Program-made: the position numbers and the translations under genes
The notes under the pieces: generated by a model
The model's input: only the letters and a program-made list of their open reading frames with translations
Told to the model about the DNA's origin: nothing
Databases searched by the model: none
Shown here: one piece after another, positions 35,864-44,205 of the stretch
Layout: each line of letters starts with the position of its first letter
Position numbering within the stretch: the stretch's first letter is position 1
Source of the DNA: Marinobacter manganoxydans MnI7-9
GTDB lineage: Bacteria; Pseudomonadota; Gammaproteobacteria; Pseudomonadales; Oleiphilaceae
Direction of reading: 5' to 3'
DNA length: 64,000 bases
NCBI RefSeq assembly: GCF_000235625.1
Contig: NZ_AGTR01000026.1
Coordinates: forward strand, 113,086-177,085

Positions 35864-35983
35864 CTACAAAGGTATCAGCCTCAAAAAAGTGGGGAGAGAA
35901 TAGCAGTTTTGTAACCGATGAGGTAGTTTTCGAGACTCTTACCCGAACACCTGTACTCAAATGACAACAGTGCGGAGCACGCG

Positions 35984-36469
35984 ATGAGCGATACCCTTGA
36001 TACCCTGGAAAATATCACCTACGACGAGCTGAACGAGGGCGACACCGCCACCTTTACGCGCACCCTCACCGAGGACGAACTGGTGCTGTTTGCGGCGGTC
36101 TCCGGTGATGTAAACCCGGTACACCTGGACTCCGAATTTGCAGCCGGCTCCATGTTCAAGGATCGGATTGCCCATGGTATGTGGAGCGGCTCCCTGATCT
36201 CGGCGGCGTTGGCAACGGTCATGCCGGGCCCCGGTACCATCTACCTGGACCAGAGCCTGTCTTTCAAGCGGCCGGTGAAACTGGACGACACCCTCACCGT
36301 TCAGTTGAAAATCCTCCGCAAGGAACCGAAAGGCCGGGTCGTGGTCGAGTGCGACGTACGTAATCAGAACGATCAGAAGGTGGTCATCGGGGAAGCGAAG
36401 GTCATCGCGCCATCGGAGAAAGTGTGTCTGCACAAACCCCGGTTGCCGAAAATCACCATCGAAAACTAA
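35984..36469 (+). CDS. phaJ: MaoC-like (R)-specific enoyl-CoA hydratase, PhaJ type
   Basis: 161 aa. A single-hotdog hydratase with the hydratase-2 motif FAAVSGDVNPVHLD (about 41-54; catalytic Asp and His) and IAHGMWSGSLISAALATV. The whole chain follows P. aeruginosa PhaJ1 (PA3302), which hydrates trans-2-enoyl-CoA to (R)-3-hydroxyacyl-CoA, the link from beta-oxidation to polyhydroxyalkanoate or lipid precursors. P. aeruginosa also has it near fadD1/fadD2 and hrpA. Cytosolic. No PHA synthase gene is in this window. Confidence 0.85.
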   Translation: MSDTLDTLENITYDELNEGDTATFTRTLTEDELVLFAAVSGDVNPVHLDSEFAAGSMFKDRIAHGMWSGSLISAALATVMPGPGTIYLDQSLSFKRPVKLDDTLTVQLKILRKEPKGRVVVECDVRNQNDQKVVIGEAKVIAPSEKVCLHKPRLPKITIEN

Positions 36470-36479
36470 GCTCGCCGTG

Positions 36480-36506
36480 TCGGGCAGTCCCTCGCTGGCT
36501 GCCCGA
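36480..36506. terminator. Hairpin between convergent phaJ-like and TonB-like genes
   Basis: A perfect eight-base stem TCGGGCAG / CTGCCCGA (36480-36487, 36499-36506) with an 11-base loop. It sits just after the phaJ-like stop and just before the TonB-like stop on the other strand. There is no T-run; probably a bidirectional transcription end. Confidence 0.5.
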
Positions 36507-36514
36507 TCAAGTTA

Positions 36515-37519
36515 TCAGCCGGGCAGGAAATCAATCGGAAATCTGACCTTCCGGGCCTCAACATTGTCAGCCCCGAAATTGAACAGCCGCACGCGCATGG
36601 CAATCCGCTGTTCCAGCGTGGGGTGCTCGAGCTCTGAGCTGACCACCTCACAGGCAGACACCGAGCCATCCGGTTCGATTACCAGCTCCAACAACACCTT
36701 GCCCTTGAGGGTCGGATCCTGCCGAAGCTCCCGCCGGTACATGGAATAGAGTGCCGTTTTCTGGGCATCGAATACTTGCCGGATATTACTCATTGCCCGT
36801 TCGCCAACCGATGGCTCGACCTTTGCCGGCCTGGCGGCCACTTTTCGGGATTCTTCCTCGGGCGCATCAACCGTTTTGACCTCATGCTCAGCCACAGCGA
36901 CAGTGGTTTCCGGCGCCGGAGCGTCCTCCACACCACCGCTTCCACTGAGGACTTGCTGAGAATCCTCGCGCGATTTCGTTGCTTCGGCCGCCTCCGACTG
37001 TGTGTTGACCGCAAACTCACGGGCTGGTGTGGGTTCAGGCGACCTGAGTGAAGCCAGCTTGTCTCTCATGGCCAGCAGCCCGGAGCGGGACGCTTTTTCC
37101 CTGGCTTGCTCGGTGGTCTGCTTGGGCTTCGGCTCGGATACGGCCTGAGGTTCGGATTCTGGTTTTGGGGCAGGCACAGGGTCGGGTTCAACCCTGGCAA
37201 CTTTCGGTTCCGGCTGCTTTGGTTTTTCTTTCTTCGCTTCCTTCACTTCCGGTTCTGGCTCAGGTTCTGGCTCGGGCTGAACTGGCTCCGGTGGCACAAT
37301 CGGTTTAGGCTTCTCCACCAGCCGCGCCAGCCGGGGAGGAACCTTCTCGGCCTCGCTGCGCTCAACCTCCGGTACATCCAGCATTGGGATCAGGAACGCC
37401 GGTGGCAAAAACAGCGCCAGCATCAACAATACAATACCCGTAAATCTTCGACTCTCGCCGAGATCACGACTCCATGGCAGCCCCGAACCCGTCGCAGGGG
37501 AATATCCGTTATCAGCCAT
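36515..37519 (-). CDS. TonB-like energy transducer with AgmX/PglI-type C-terminal domain
   Basis: 334 aa starting at MADNGYSPAT, overlapping the ExbD stop by eight bases. One N-terminal helix (FTGIVLLMLALFLPPAFLI, about 26-44) anchors it in the inner membrane. A Pro/Glu/Lys-rich spacer (about 60-150) can cross the periplasm. The last ~85 residues (YSMYRRELRQDPTLKGKVLL then ELVIEPDGSVSACEVVSSEL) form the TonB-like module I know from AgmX/PglI proteins of the myxobacterial gliding apparatus, rather than a classical siderophore TonB end. Last gene of a nine-gene operon with ExbB/ExbD; it presumably passes motor force to the envelope. Confidence 0.85.
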   Translation of the reverse strand: MADNGYSPATGSGLPWSRDLGESRRFTGIVLLMLALFLPPAFLIPMLDVPEVERSEAEKVPPRLARLVEKPKPIVPPEPVQPEPEPEPEPEVKEAKKEKPKQPEPKVARVEPDPVPAPKPESEPQAVSEPKPKQTTEQAREKASRSGLLAMRDKLASLRSPEPTPAREFAVNTQSEAAEATKSREDSQQVLSGSGGVEDAPAPETTVAVAEHEVKTVDAPEEESRKVAARPAKVEPSVGERAMSNIRQVFDAQKTALYSMYRRELRQDPTLKGKVLLELVIEPDGSVSACEVVSSELEHPTLEQRIAMRVRLFNFGADNVEARKVRFPIDFLPG

Positions 37520-38000
37520 TACGGACCTCCCCTTCCACTGCGAGGCGCACCTGTCGATATTGTTCATCAACACAGGTCTGCATGACCTTGCGAAGCAATC
37601 GGTAATCGGTATCCCGGCCCGCCATTATGGTTACCTCAAGCCCCTCCTCGGGAATTTCAGCCCAGCGGTTGCGGCGCCAGGAAAGTTCTTCCGACAGACC
37701 GGCGATATAGGTGTCAGCGTTCTCTATGCCATCCAGTCTTGCCACTTCGCTGCCCTGGACCAGAATGGCATTGCCCGTTACCTGAACTGTCAGGCTCTCA
37801 ACTGCCTCCTGTTGAGCCGTGGACTTTGGCAAAGGCACGTCTGCGGTGTTCTGCATCACCTTCACATCCGAGGAATTCACCATCAGGAAAAAGACCAGGA
37901 TGGTGAAGATGTCCATCAGCGACACCAGGTTCAGGCCCCCGGGCTTGTGCATCCGGCCGTAATGCCGACGAATTCTTTTCGCCTTTCGGGACGTTCTCAT
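37512..38000 (-). CDS. ExbD/TolR-family proton-channel subunit (second copy)
   Basis: 162 aa. A short basic N-terminus (RTSRKAKRIRRHYGRM) is followed by one membrane helix VSLMDIFTILVFFLMVNSS (about 26-44), whose Asp is the expected proton-carrying residue of TolR/ExbD/MotB-type stators. A periplasmic domain follows (LPKSTAQQEAVESLTVQVTG...YRLLRKVMQTC). It overlaps the first ExbD by four bases and the TonB-like gene by eight. Two non-identical ExbD proteins in one operon parallel AglQ and AglS of the myxobacterial gliding motor. Confidence 0.88.
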   Translation of the reverse strand: MRTSRKAKRIRRHYGRMHKPGGLNLVSLMDIFTILVFFLMVNSSDVKVMQNTADVPLPKSTAQQEAVESLTVQVTGNAILVQGSEVARLDGIENADTYIAGLSEELSWRRNRWAEIPEEGLEVTIMAGRDTDYRLLRKVMQTCVDEQYRQVRLAVEGEVRNG

Positions 38001-38527
38001 GCGCCCTCCCCTGATTCGGCACTGGCGTTTGCGGCAAGCTTCCGGTCTTCAGGTGCATCCATCAGCGAAACATCGGGAAACAGCTCCCCCTCAACCACGC
38101 TGGCCGCGACGACCGCCGGATAAGAGCGGACGGTATCCATGGCCGTGACCAGCGTCTGATAATCGATGTCCGGTCCGACTTCCAACACCACGTCAGTTTT
38201 ATCCGGCACACGGGTTTTTATCTGCCGTAGTACCTGACGAAGGTTCGCAAAATCCTGCCCCTCCTGGCCCACGGGCAGCACCCGGATCAGGCCGCGGTCA
38301 CTGTCGGCGATCTCGATACCTTCCGGAATCAGAGTAACCACGAGCCGGAACTCTTTAGCATCCGGCGCCTGCCCGGCATCCATTCCCGGAAAATTCAGCT
38401 CGATCATCCGGACCTGGCTGAACACCATGCCAAGCAACAGAACGGGTACCAGCACAATCATGAGATTGAGAAAGGCGGTGATATCCAGCTCCGGCGAACT
38501 ACTTAACCTGCGGTGACGGCGTTTCAT
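37997..38527 (-). CDS. ExbD/TolR-family proton-channel subunit (first copy)
   Basis: 176 aa. A basic start MKRRHRRLSSSPELDI leads into one membrane helix TAFLNLMIVLVPVLLLGMVF; the Asp just before it (LDITAF) occupies the conserved stator position. The periplasmic part (REFRLVVTLIPEGIEIADSD...GPDIDYQTLVTAMDTVRSYP) is larger than in the second copy and differs clearly from it, so this is not a recent duplication. Its ATG overlaps the end of the frameshifted ExbB reading frame (ATGA). Confidence 0.86.
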   Translation of the reverse strand: MKRRHRRLSSSPELDITAFLNLMIVLVPVLLLGMVFSQVRMIELNFPGMDAGQAPDAKEFRLVVTLIPEGIEIADSDRGLIRVLPVGQEGQDFANLRQVLRQIKTRVPDKTDVVLEVGPDIDYQTLVTAMDTVRSYPAVVAASVVEGELFPDVSLMDAPEDRKLAANASAESGEGA

Positions 38528-39149
38528 GGTTCAGACACAATGTTCAGCAACTTCACCCCGGCCATTTCGAAACTGTCCACAATCTCGTTGGTGCGGGTCT
38601 GCAGTACCGCGTGGAACATGAGCAACGGGATCGCCGACATCAGGCCGAAGGCCGTCGTGTTCATGGCACGGAGATACTTTCTGACAGCAGGGTTGCCTTC
38701 TGGGAGGGATCTGCCGCCGCCACGGCGGTAAACGCAGCAATAAGACCAATAATGGTTCCCAAAAGGCCGAGCAGCGTGGCGATATTGGCCAGGGTCGCGA
38801 GGTACTGGGTGCGTTTTTCCAGGCGCGGCAGCACTTCCATCAGGCCCTCTTCCATGGCGTACTCGATATCCTCTCGCCGGCTGTTGCTGAGCAACCGGCC
38901 AATGCCGGCGCCCATGATCGAGGCAATAGCGCTGTCGGAGTTGGTGGCAGCTTTCATCGCCCGCTGATAGTCCCGTTTTCTCAGCAGCGGCAGGATGCCT
39001 CGCTCAAAGGCAACCCGGTTACGCCGCCGCACCGCCGAAAGATAAAAGAACCGTTCCAGAGTGATGGCCAGCCCCAACGCCAGTACGATGGCAATGGGGT
39101 ACATGAAGGGCCCGCCTTCCTGGAAAAAACGTACGATAGTGTCCAGCAT
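38524..39149 (-). pseudogene. ExbB/TolQ/MotA-family motor subunit, interrupted by a -1 base frameshift
   Basis: The frame from ATG 39149 gives 162 aa: helix 1 (GGPFMYPIAIVLALGLAITL), a cytoplasmic loop, and helix 2 (LATLANIATLLGLLGTIIGL), then SESISVP and a stop at 38663-38661. The missing end continues in the next frame from an overlapping ATG (38664, ATGA): 46 aa with NTTAFGLMSAIPLLMFHAVL, the third helix, to a stop at 38524. Adding one base in the run at 38665-38670 restores the family-typical SESISVAMNTTAFG and a 208-aa protein. Either a sequencing error, a real mutation separating the third helix, or coupled synthesis of two pieces. Proton-channel partner of the two ExbD proteins. Confidence 0.85.
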
Positions 39150-39165
39150 GCTTGTTCTCCCGTTA

Positions 39166-39513
39166 TTACTTCGCAGTCACTGCTGAGTCTCCGAGGGGAC
39201 TCAGGATCAGAGGGTTGAGGTTTTCGCGAAACAGACGGTGCCGCTCCAGGGCGACCGGGTCAGCCGGACGGACCAGTTCCGGCGCCTCGTCATTCAGGTT
39301 CGCCCTTGGTCGTTTTGGCAGGCTCGGCGCCTGCCAGGGCAATATGTAAAGTACCCGGGGCTCGTCTTCGCCAAGACTTGCAGACAGGCCCTCAACACTG
39401 AGCCTGAGAGTGTCATCCTGATCCGCCTGCGCCTGGTTGACGAACAACACCTGAAGGCCTGCCAACAGCAGCGCGTTAAAGAGGTTTTTAGAGGTTTTCC
39501 GGCTACCAATCAT
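39166..39513 (-). CDS. Small exported protein of the ExbBD/TPR operon
   Basis: 115 aa, not recognised as a named family. A signal peptide (NLFNALLLAGLQVLFVNQAQA) is followed by a short mature part of about 85 residues with RVLYILPWQAPSLPKRPRA and a charged RHRLFRENLNPL segment; it has no cysteine. The position, one base after the TPR lipoprotein stop and 16 bases before ExbB, makes it an integral part of the operon, perhaps a periplasmic adaptor. In the myxobacterial Glt cluster a small exported protein of unknown fold is also present (GltF), but sequence similarity cannot be judged here. Confidence 0.7.
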   Translation of the reverse strand: MIGSRKTSKNLFNALLLAGLQVLFVNQAQADQDDTLRLSVEGLSASLGEDEPRVLYILPWQAPSLPKRPRANLNDEAPELVRPADPVALERHRLFRENLNPLILSPLGDSAVTAK

Positions 39514-39999
39514 TTATTCCAGCCTCCTTTCCAGGTCCGCAATCCACCCGGCCACCTCCTGGTCGTCTGCTTTGGTCAGTTCCCGGTACCGGTTGTAGTG
39601 CGTGAGGGCTGTTTTCAGATCCAGCAGATAGAGTTCGGCAATCACCGCCAGATTGAAATGCAGCTCCGCTACATCCGGTGAATGGGAAATGCCTGTTTCC
39701 AGTAATTTCACGGCTTCGGCGAACCGGTACTGATCCTTCAGGACCAGCGCCAGATTGTTCACGGTCACGGCATTGGTGGGGTCCAATTCCACGGCTTTCT
39801 GCCAGGCTTTCGCCGCTGCACCTTTGCGACCTTCTTCGAAGGCCTTGCGCCCTTCCTTTTCAAAGCTTGCCGCCATTTCCGGATCGGCTTTGACCGGCTC
39901 CTGTGGCTGCCGGACTTCCTGACCGGCACAACCGGTGAGAAACACCAGCAGCAGGAATGCCCAACGCAGCCCTTCTTTACGTAACGGATTACACCCCAT
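39514..39999 (-). CDS. TPR-containing lipoprotein
   Basis: 161 aa starting at MGCNPLRKEG (ATG 39999 with GGAG seven bases upstream); a longer frame lies inside the preceding gene. The lipobox LTGC places the lipidated Cys at about residue 23, followed by GQEVR, compatible with outer-membrane sorting. Two to three TPR repeats follow (AFEEGRKGAAAKAWQKAVEL, TNAVTVNNLALVLKDQYRFA, VAELHFNLAVIAELYLLDLK). It overlaps the 935-aa TPR gene by 11 bases. Comparable in kind to GltE, the TPR lipoprotein of the gliding machinery. Confidence 0.85.
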   Translation of the reverse strand: MGCNPLRKEGLRWAFLLLVFLTGCAGQEVRQPQEPVKADPEMAASFEKEGRKAFEEGRKGAAAKAWQKAVELDPTNAVTVNNLALVLKDQYRFAEAVKLLETGISHSPDVAELHFNLAVIAELYLLDLKTALTHYNRYRELTKADDQEVAGWIADLERRLE

Positions 40000-42796
40000 C
40001 GTTAGACTCCATGTTCCAGCTGAGCCATTTGACACTCCGCTCGTAGCGTCCCGGGTGCAGTTCCGCAAGAACGCCAAGGCTTCGACCTATCCAGGCGTCA
40101 TAGCCCTCCGATGTAATCCGGCGGTGGTTTTCCGTGTGCAGTTGAATGGCCTTCTCTTCGAAGGGATACGCTTCTTCTTCAAGCAGCATCTGGTACTGCA
40201 TGGCCTCAAGCTCATTCAGGTCCGAAGGTACGGCTGACGTCATCAGGTCTTTGGCCAGGCCCCGGTAGAGCTCTGCCCGGCGAAACAACGATTCAGACAG
40301 AACGCGCTCGCCGCCGAGGGCTTCGGCGTCCAGGAATCGCTGTCGAGCGGTTTCCAGTGCCTTCTGCTTGCGCGCCAGAGATTGTTCCAGAGGCTTACTC
40401 AGGCTGATGCTGGTAAACGCGGCAGCCGCACGGGCGCCAAGCACCAGAGAAGACCGGGATGCCCACTCAAGGGTGTCGGCACTGTGCCAGGCGCTGCCCA
40501 GTTCTGACTGCACCAGTGCTTCTCGCCAGTGATCCGGATCGTCACCAGTTTCTGTCAGGCGATAACGGAAGGTCTGCAGGCGCTCATGTTCAGATCCGTC
40601 GCCAGCCTTCGGGCCGGTAGCAAGATAGTCCCTGTACAGGGCATTCCGCTCCGCTACATTGCCGGCCTCATTCAGCAATTCCGAAGCCCGCAGCCGCAAT
40701 TGCCAGGGGTTGGCATGATTTTCAGCGGCCTGCAGCAATTCGGATGCCGCCCGGGTGGGTTTATCGGACTGAATCCAGGCGTGTACCAGCTTTTCACTGA
40801 TACCCGCAGTCAGATCATGTTGCGGGTGGTCGGTGCGGAACTCTTGCAGGTCGACAACAGCGGCTGTCCAGTCCGATGCCTTGAGCAAGGTATTGGCGGC
40901 GTCGTAACGGGCCCGGATGGCGATTTCCGAGCCGGGTAACACTGAATCAACCCGCCGGAAATGACCCACAGCCTCTCCGAGCCTGCCCTGGAATGCTGCC
41001 ACTTCCCCCTGGCGATAGACAGCTGTCGCCAGTTGCCTGCGAATCGCCGCCAGCTGGTCGCCAGTCACATCCTTGAGCTGATCGCTCTCGGCAAGATCCA
41101 GCGCCTGATTCCAGGCACGTTCCGCCAGTCCATAATCGCCCTCTTTCTGGCGGATCCGGGCCGTTACCTGCCAAGCAGCGTATTGCTCTGCCGGCGATGC
41201 CCCGGGGGCGGTAAGAACCTGCGAAGCATAGTGCAACCCCCGCTCATGCTCGCCGGCAGCAAGCCAACGGGCAGCCAGATCCGCCATCAGGCCGGAAACC
41301 CTGTTATCACCCGCGTATCGCTCGTTAAAACGATCGGCTTCGTCTGAAAGATCCTCCAGACCAGGCCTGAACGCTGCAGCCCCGTACTGCTGGTCGATGC
41401 CGTCTCGCAACAGAGTGACGGCGGCCCAGGCAGCATCTGCTGCCTCACTGTAACCGGGCGCCTCATAGGCAGCCTTGCGAAAGTTCGCCAGCGCCTTCGG
41501 AAAGTGGCCCGCCTGCAATCGGGCATCCCCGGCAAGGCGCAAGACCTCACCGCTCTGGGCAACCCGGGGCGCCAATCCTTCATAGTAAGTGGCAGCCTGT
41601 GCAAAGGCAGACTCAGAGTTTGCAACCTGCCCCTGTTCCGCCGAGCGGGCGCCCAAATCATAGTGATAGTCCGCCAGCCGTCTGCTGAAGCTCCGCCACT
41701 TGTCCTGCTGGCTCCCATTCAGCCCGGCAAAGGCGGAATCCAGGCTATAGCTGTGGACGAATCGGGCCCGGGCCGTACGAACCCGCTCCGCGTCACCCCC
41801 CCCTTGCCAGACATCCACCACCTGCAACCGAAAGGCGGGAACGGAATGGTGATTCGGGGAAGACTCGATGAAGGCCCGGTTAGCGGCAACACTGGCCCTG
41901 GTCTCGCCCTGGATGGCGTAATAATCCGCGAGCCGGTCGAACAACAGGTGTTCCCAGGGGCGCGGCTGGGCCTTATCCAGCCACGCAATGAGGGTGTCCG
42001 GCCCACCCTTTCGGGCCGCCATCAATGCCAGCACCCGGAAGGTATCGTCGATGGTATCAACACTGGATTCACTGACCGACGCAAGGCTCTGTTCCTGCGG
42101 CAGAAACTCGTCCAGAACCTCGACAAACGTGCCTGCGGCCCTGTTCCATGCAGACGGGCCCTGTTTGAACTGGCTCCAGCCAAGCATGTATCGGGCCTTG
42201 GTGCTGAACTCTTCGCTGTCGCCGGATTCAATCAATTGCCGGTAGCCGCTTTCTGCCTCAGCGTACTGGCCAGCACCAAAGGCGGATTCCGCTAACCGGA
42301 ACCGGGCCTCCGGTACCAGAGGCGAATCAGGGTAGAGCCCCACCAGCTGTTTCAGCCTCTGGATCGACGCATCCTGCTGTCCCGTCAGGGCATGGGCCTT
42401 GGCCATCTGGTAAAGCAGTTCATCCAGCCGCCCACCATAGGAGCCGCGCGCCAGAATGGACTCGTAGCTGCTGATCGCTTCGCTGTAGACCCTTTCCTCT
42501 TCGGCCGGAGAAAACCCTATGTCTTCACCTGAACGGTCCCGGATATTGCTCAGGCGGTTTAGGGCATCAATCCGGACCTCTGGTTCGTCGGATGTGCGGA
42601 ACAGGCGATGGTAACGGCGGGCAACTTCCGAAGGCGAGATTGCCGGCATGGGCCGGCTTTCAAAGGTCAGGAACACCGGGCGCATATCCCCGATGGTCTC
42701 GCCGTCCCGGCCCAGTTCCACACGGAAAGATTCCTGGGCCACAACCGGCGCAACCATAAGTAAGGAAAGGCAGAAGCTCTGAAACGGCCGGATCAT
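39989..42796 (-). CDS. Large exported TPR-repeat protein
   Basis: 935 aa. A signal peptide (IRPFQSFCLSLLMVAPVVAQ) is followed by an almost wholly helical chain with many TPR-like repeats, for example LLYQMAKAHALTGQQDASIQ, ARFRLAESAFGAGQYAEAES, AYRQGEVAAFQGRLGEAVGH-like segments and RYDAANTLLKASDWTAAVVD, each with the small/large residue spacing of TPRs. Periplasmic scaffold by inference. It overlaps the 468-aa protein gene upstream by four bases. Size and position are reminiscent of the long TPR proteins (GltD/GltI type) that span the periplasm in the Agl-Glt machine. Confidence 0.83.
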   Translation of the reverse strand: MIRPFQSFCLSLLMVAPVVAQESFRVELGRDGETIGDMRPVFLTFESRPMPAISPSEVARRYHRLFRTSDEPEVRIDALNRLSNIRDRSGEDIGFSPAEEERVYSEAISSYESILARGSYGGRLDELLYQMAKAHALTGQQDASIQRLKQLVGLYPDSPLVPEARFRLAESAFGAGQYAEAESGYRQLIESGDSEEFSTKARYMLGWSQFKQGPSAWNRAAGTFVEVLDEFLPQEQSLASVSESSVDTIDDTFRVLALMAARKGGPDTLIAWLDKAQPRPWEHLLFDRLADYYAIQGETRASVAANRAFIESSPNHHSVPAFRLQVVDVWQGGGDAERVRTARARFVHSYSLDSAFAGLNGSQQDKWRSFSRRLADYHYDLGARSAEQGQVANSESAFAQAATYYEGLAPRVAQSGEVLRLAGDARLQAGHFPKALANFRKAAYEAPGYSEAADAAWAAVTLLRDGIDQQYGAAAFRPGLEDLSDEADRFNERYAGDNRVSGLMADLAARWLAAGEHERGLHYASQVLTAPGASPAEQYAAWQVTARIRQKEGDYGLAERAWNQALDLAESDQLKDVTGDQLAAIRRQLATAVYRQGEVAAFQGRLGEAVGHFRRVDSVLPGSEIAIRARYDAANTLLKASDWTAAVVDLQEFRTDHPQHDLTAGISEKLVHAWIQSDKPTRAASELLQAAENHANPWQLRLRASELLNEAGNVAERNALYRDYLATGPKAGDGSEHERLQTFRYRLTETGDDPDHWREALVQSELGSAWHSADTLEWASRSSLVLGARAAAAFTSISLSKPLEQSLARKQKALETARQRFLDAEALGGERVLSESLFRRAELYRGLAKDLMTSAVPSDLNELEAMQYQMLLEEEAYPFEEKAIQLHTENHRRITSEGYDAWIGRSLGVLAELHPGRYERSVKWLSWNMESNDGV

Positions 42797-44199
42797 GGCT
42801 GGGTCTCCTCCAGGTTCTGAAGGGCGAGGTATTCATACAGGTGAGCAATCTGCTGTTCGGTTTTGTCCAGTGCGAAGGCCATCTGCTGGTCCCTCGCTTC
42901 GACATAGTCGAGAGCCAAATCGTCCAACGCCGTTTCAGATGCTTCAAGCAACTGACGAACCGCCAGCAACAGCGCTTCGTTGCGCTCTGTCAGTGCTTCG
43001 GCTGAGCGACGTAACCGTTCCAGGATTTCCGGTTGCCCCGATGCCTTGCTCTGGACCTGGCTCAATCGGGTCTGGGCATCCGACAGGGTTTTCCGAAGAG
43101 CCTCGATACGGGCTTGCTGGCCGGGACCGGCGCTATCCGCGAGGCGCAGCAGCCGTGCACCGAGCTCCGCCCCCCGCGCATTAAGATCAGCGGTGCTTTG
43201 CCTGGATTCCTGCTGATGGATGCCGACCAGCTGTTCTTTCAGAGCGCCCTGAAACACCTCCAAATCGTGACCGTGGCGTTCAAGTTTTACCGCCATCGAA
43301 CGAAGGGCTGCCACCCGCCCTGCGGCCCTCTGGACGCCAGGGTCCTCCATGAAGCCAAGAAGATAGGCCATTCGCGGTTGAGTCAAGGTGCGGCTGTCGG
43401 CAAGAAACCAGTCAACCCCGGTCTCCCTGGCATCTTCCACCAGGGTTTTGTAGGCGCCCTGTTCGCGAATCTTGCCGGCAAGTTTACGAAGCGTGACCCG
43501 TTCACTCTCGAACGCAGCGTTGGCCGCAAGGTAGGCTTCTCCAGCCTGCCCGAGATAGCCGGAGAGATCGTAGCCGCGCCCCATCCCTATCCATGCGTCG
43601 GCAACTCCCGGGTAGGCCAAAGGATATTTCCTCGCTCGATGCCAGCTCTGCATAGCGGCCCGGTGATTGCCTTTTTCTGTCAGCGCCAAGCCGTGCAGGT
43701 AAAGGGCCCGCGGCGTGTTGAAACTGTCGAGATCGACCTTCTCCAGAAAGCCGATCGCTTTATCGAATTCGCCGTGCTGGTAGGCAAGGTAGCCCGCACG
43801 TACCAACAGATTATTCTCCAGATGCTGGCTACGCTCGGAATCGGCGTCACCATCGGACATGGCTAACGCAACCCGCAGAGCAACCAGCGCTCTGGCCGGG
43901 TTAAGATCGGATTTCGCGTAATCACTGGCAAGATTGAGGTATCCCAGAGCCGCCCAGTAGCCCTCTTTCATACCGGCCAGGATGCGCCCGGCCTCATCGG
44001 TGCGGCCTTCGGCTCGTGCCTTCTCAGCATCTTCATAGAGCGCTTGCTGTCGTCTGTCCCCAAGATCGACGCCGACTTCTCCCGCCTGCCGGAATTGCTT
44101 GAGACCAGAAAGGACATCATCCGGCATTACCGGCGTGGCCGCCCCGGAAAAGCCGGAAACAGTCAGAGGTAACACAAACAGGAGGACCCGGAGCATCAT
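42793..44199 (-). CDS. Exported TPR/coiled-coil protein
   Basis: 468 aa. A signal peptide ends near SGA-A (about residue 20). The N-terminal half has TPR-like pairs (LYEDAEKARAEGRTDEAGRI, LLVRAGYLAYQHGEFDKAIG, YLHGLALTEKGNHRAAMQSW). The C-terminal ~170 residues are heptad-like and rich in Gln, Arg, Leu and Glu (KTLSDAQTRLSQVQSKASGQ, ILERLRRSAEALTERNEALL), predicting coiled coil. Periplasmic, presumably binding the other TPR proteins. Its stop overlaps the start of the 935-aa gene. No named family recognised. Confidence 0.78.
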   Translation of the reverse strand: MMLRVLLFVLPLTVSGFSGAATPVMPDDVLSGLKQFRQAGEVGVDLGDRRQQALYEDAEKARAEGRTDEAGRILAGMKEGYWAALGYLNLASDYAKSDLNPARALVALRVALAMSDGDADSERSQHLENNLLVRAGYLAYQHGEFDKAIGFLEKVDLDSFNTPRALYLHGLALTEKGNHRAAMQSWHRARKYPLAYPGVADAWIGMGRGYDLSGYLGQAGEAYLAANAAFESERVTLRKLAGKIREQGAYKTLVEDARETGVDWFLADSRTLTQPRMAYLLGFMEDPGVQRAAGRVAALRSMAVKLERHGHDLEVFQGALKEQLVGIHQQESRQSTADLNARGAELGARLLRLADSAGPGQQARIEALRKTLSDAQTRLSQVQSKASGQPEILERLRRSAEALTERNEALLLAVRQLLEASETALDDLALDYVEARDQQMAFALDKTEQQIAHLYEYLALQNLEETQP

Positions 44200-44205
44200 G
44201 GCGCC

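Noticed and set aside
37100-37320. Pro/Glu-rich repeated codons in the TonB-like gene as a DNA repeat
   Set aside because: This is the normal periplasm-spanning spacer of TonB-type proteins; the codons vary and no tandem DNA unit is maintained.
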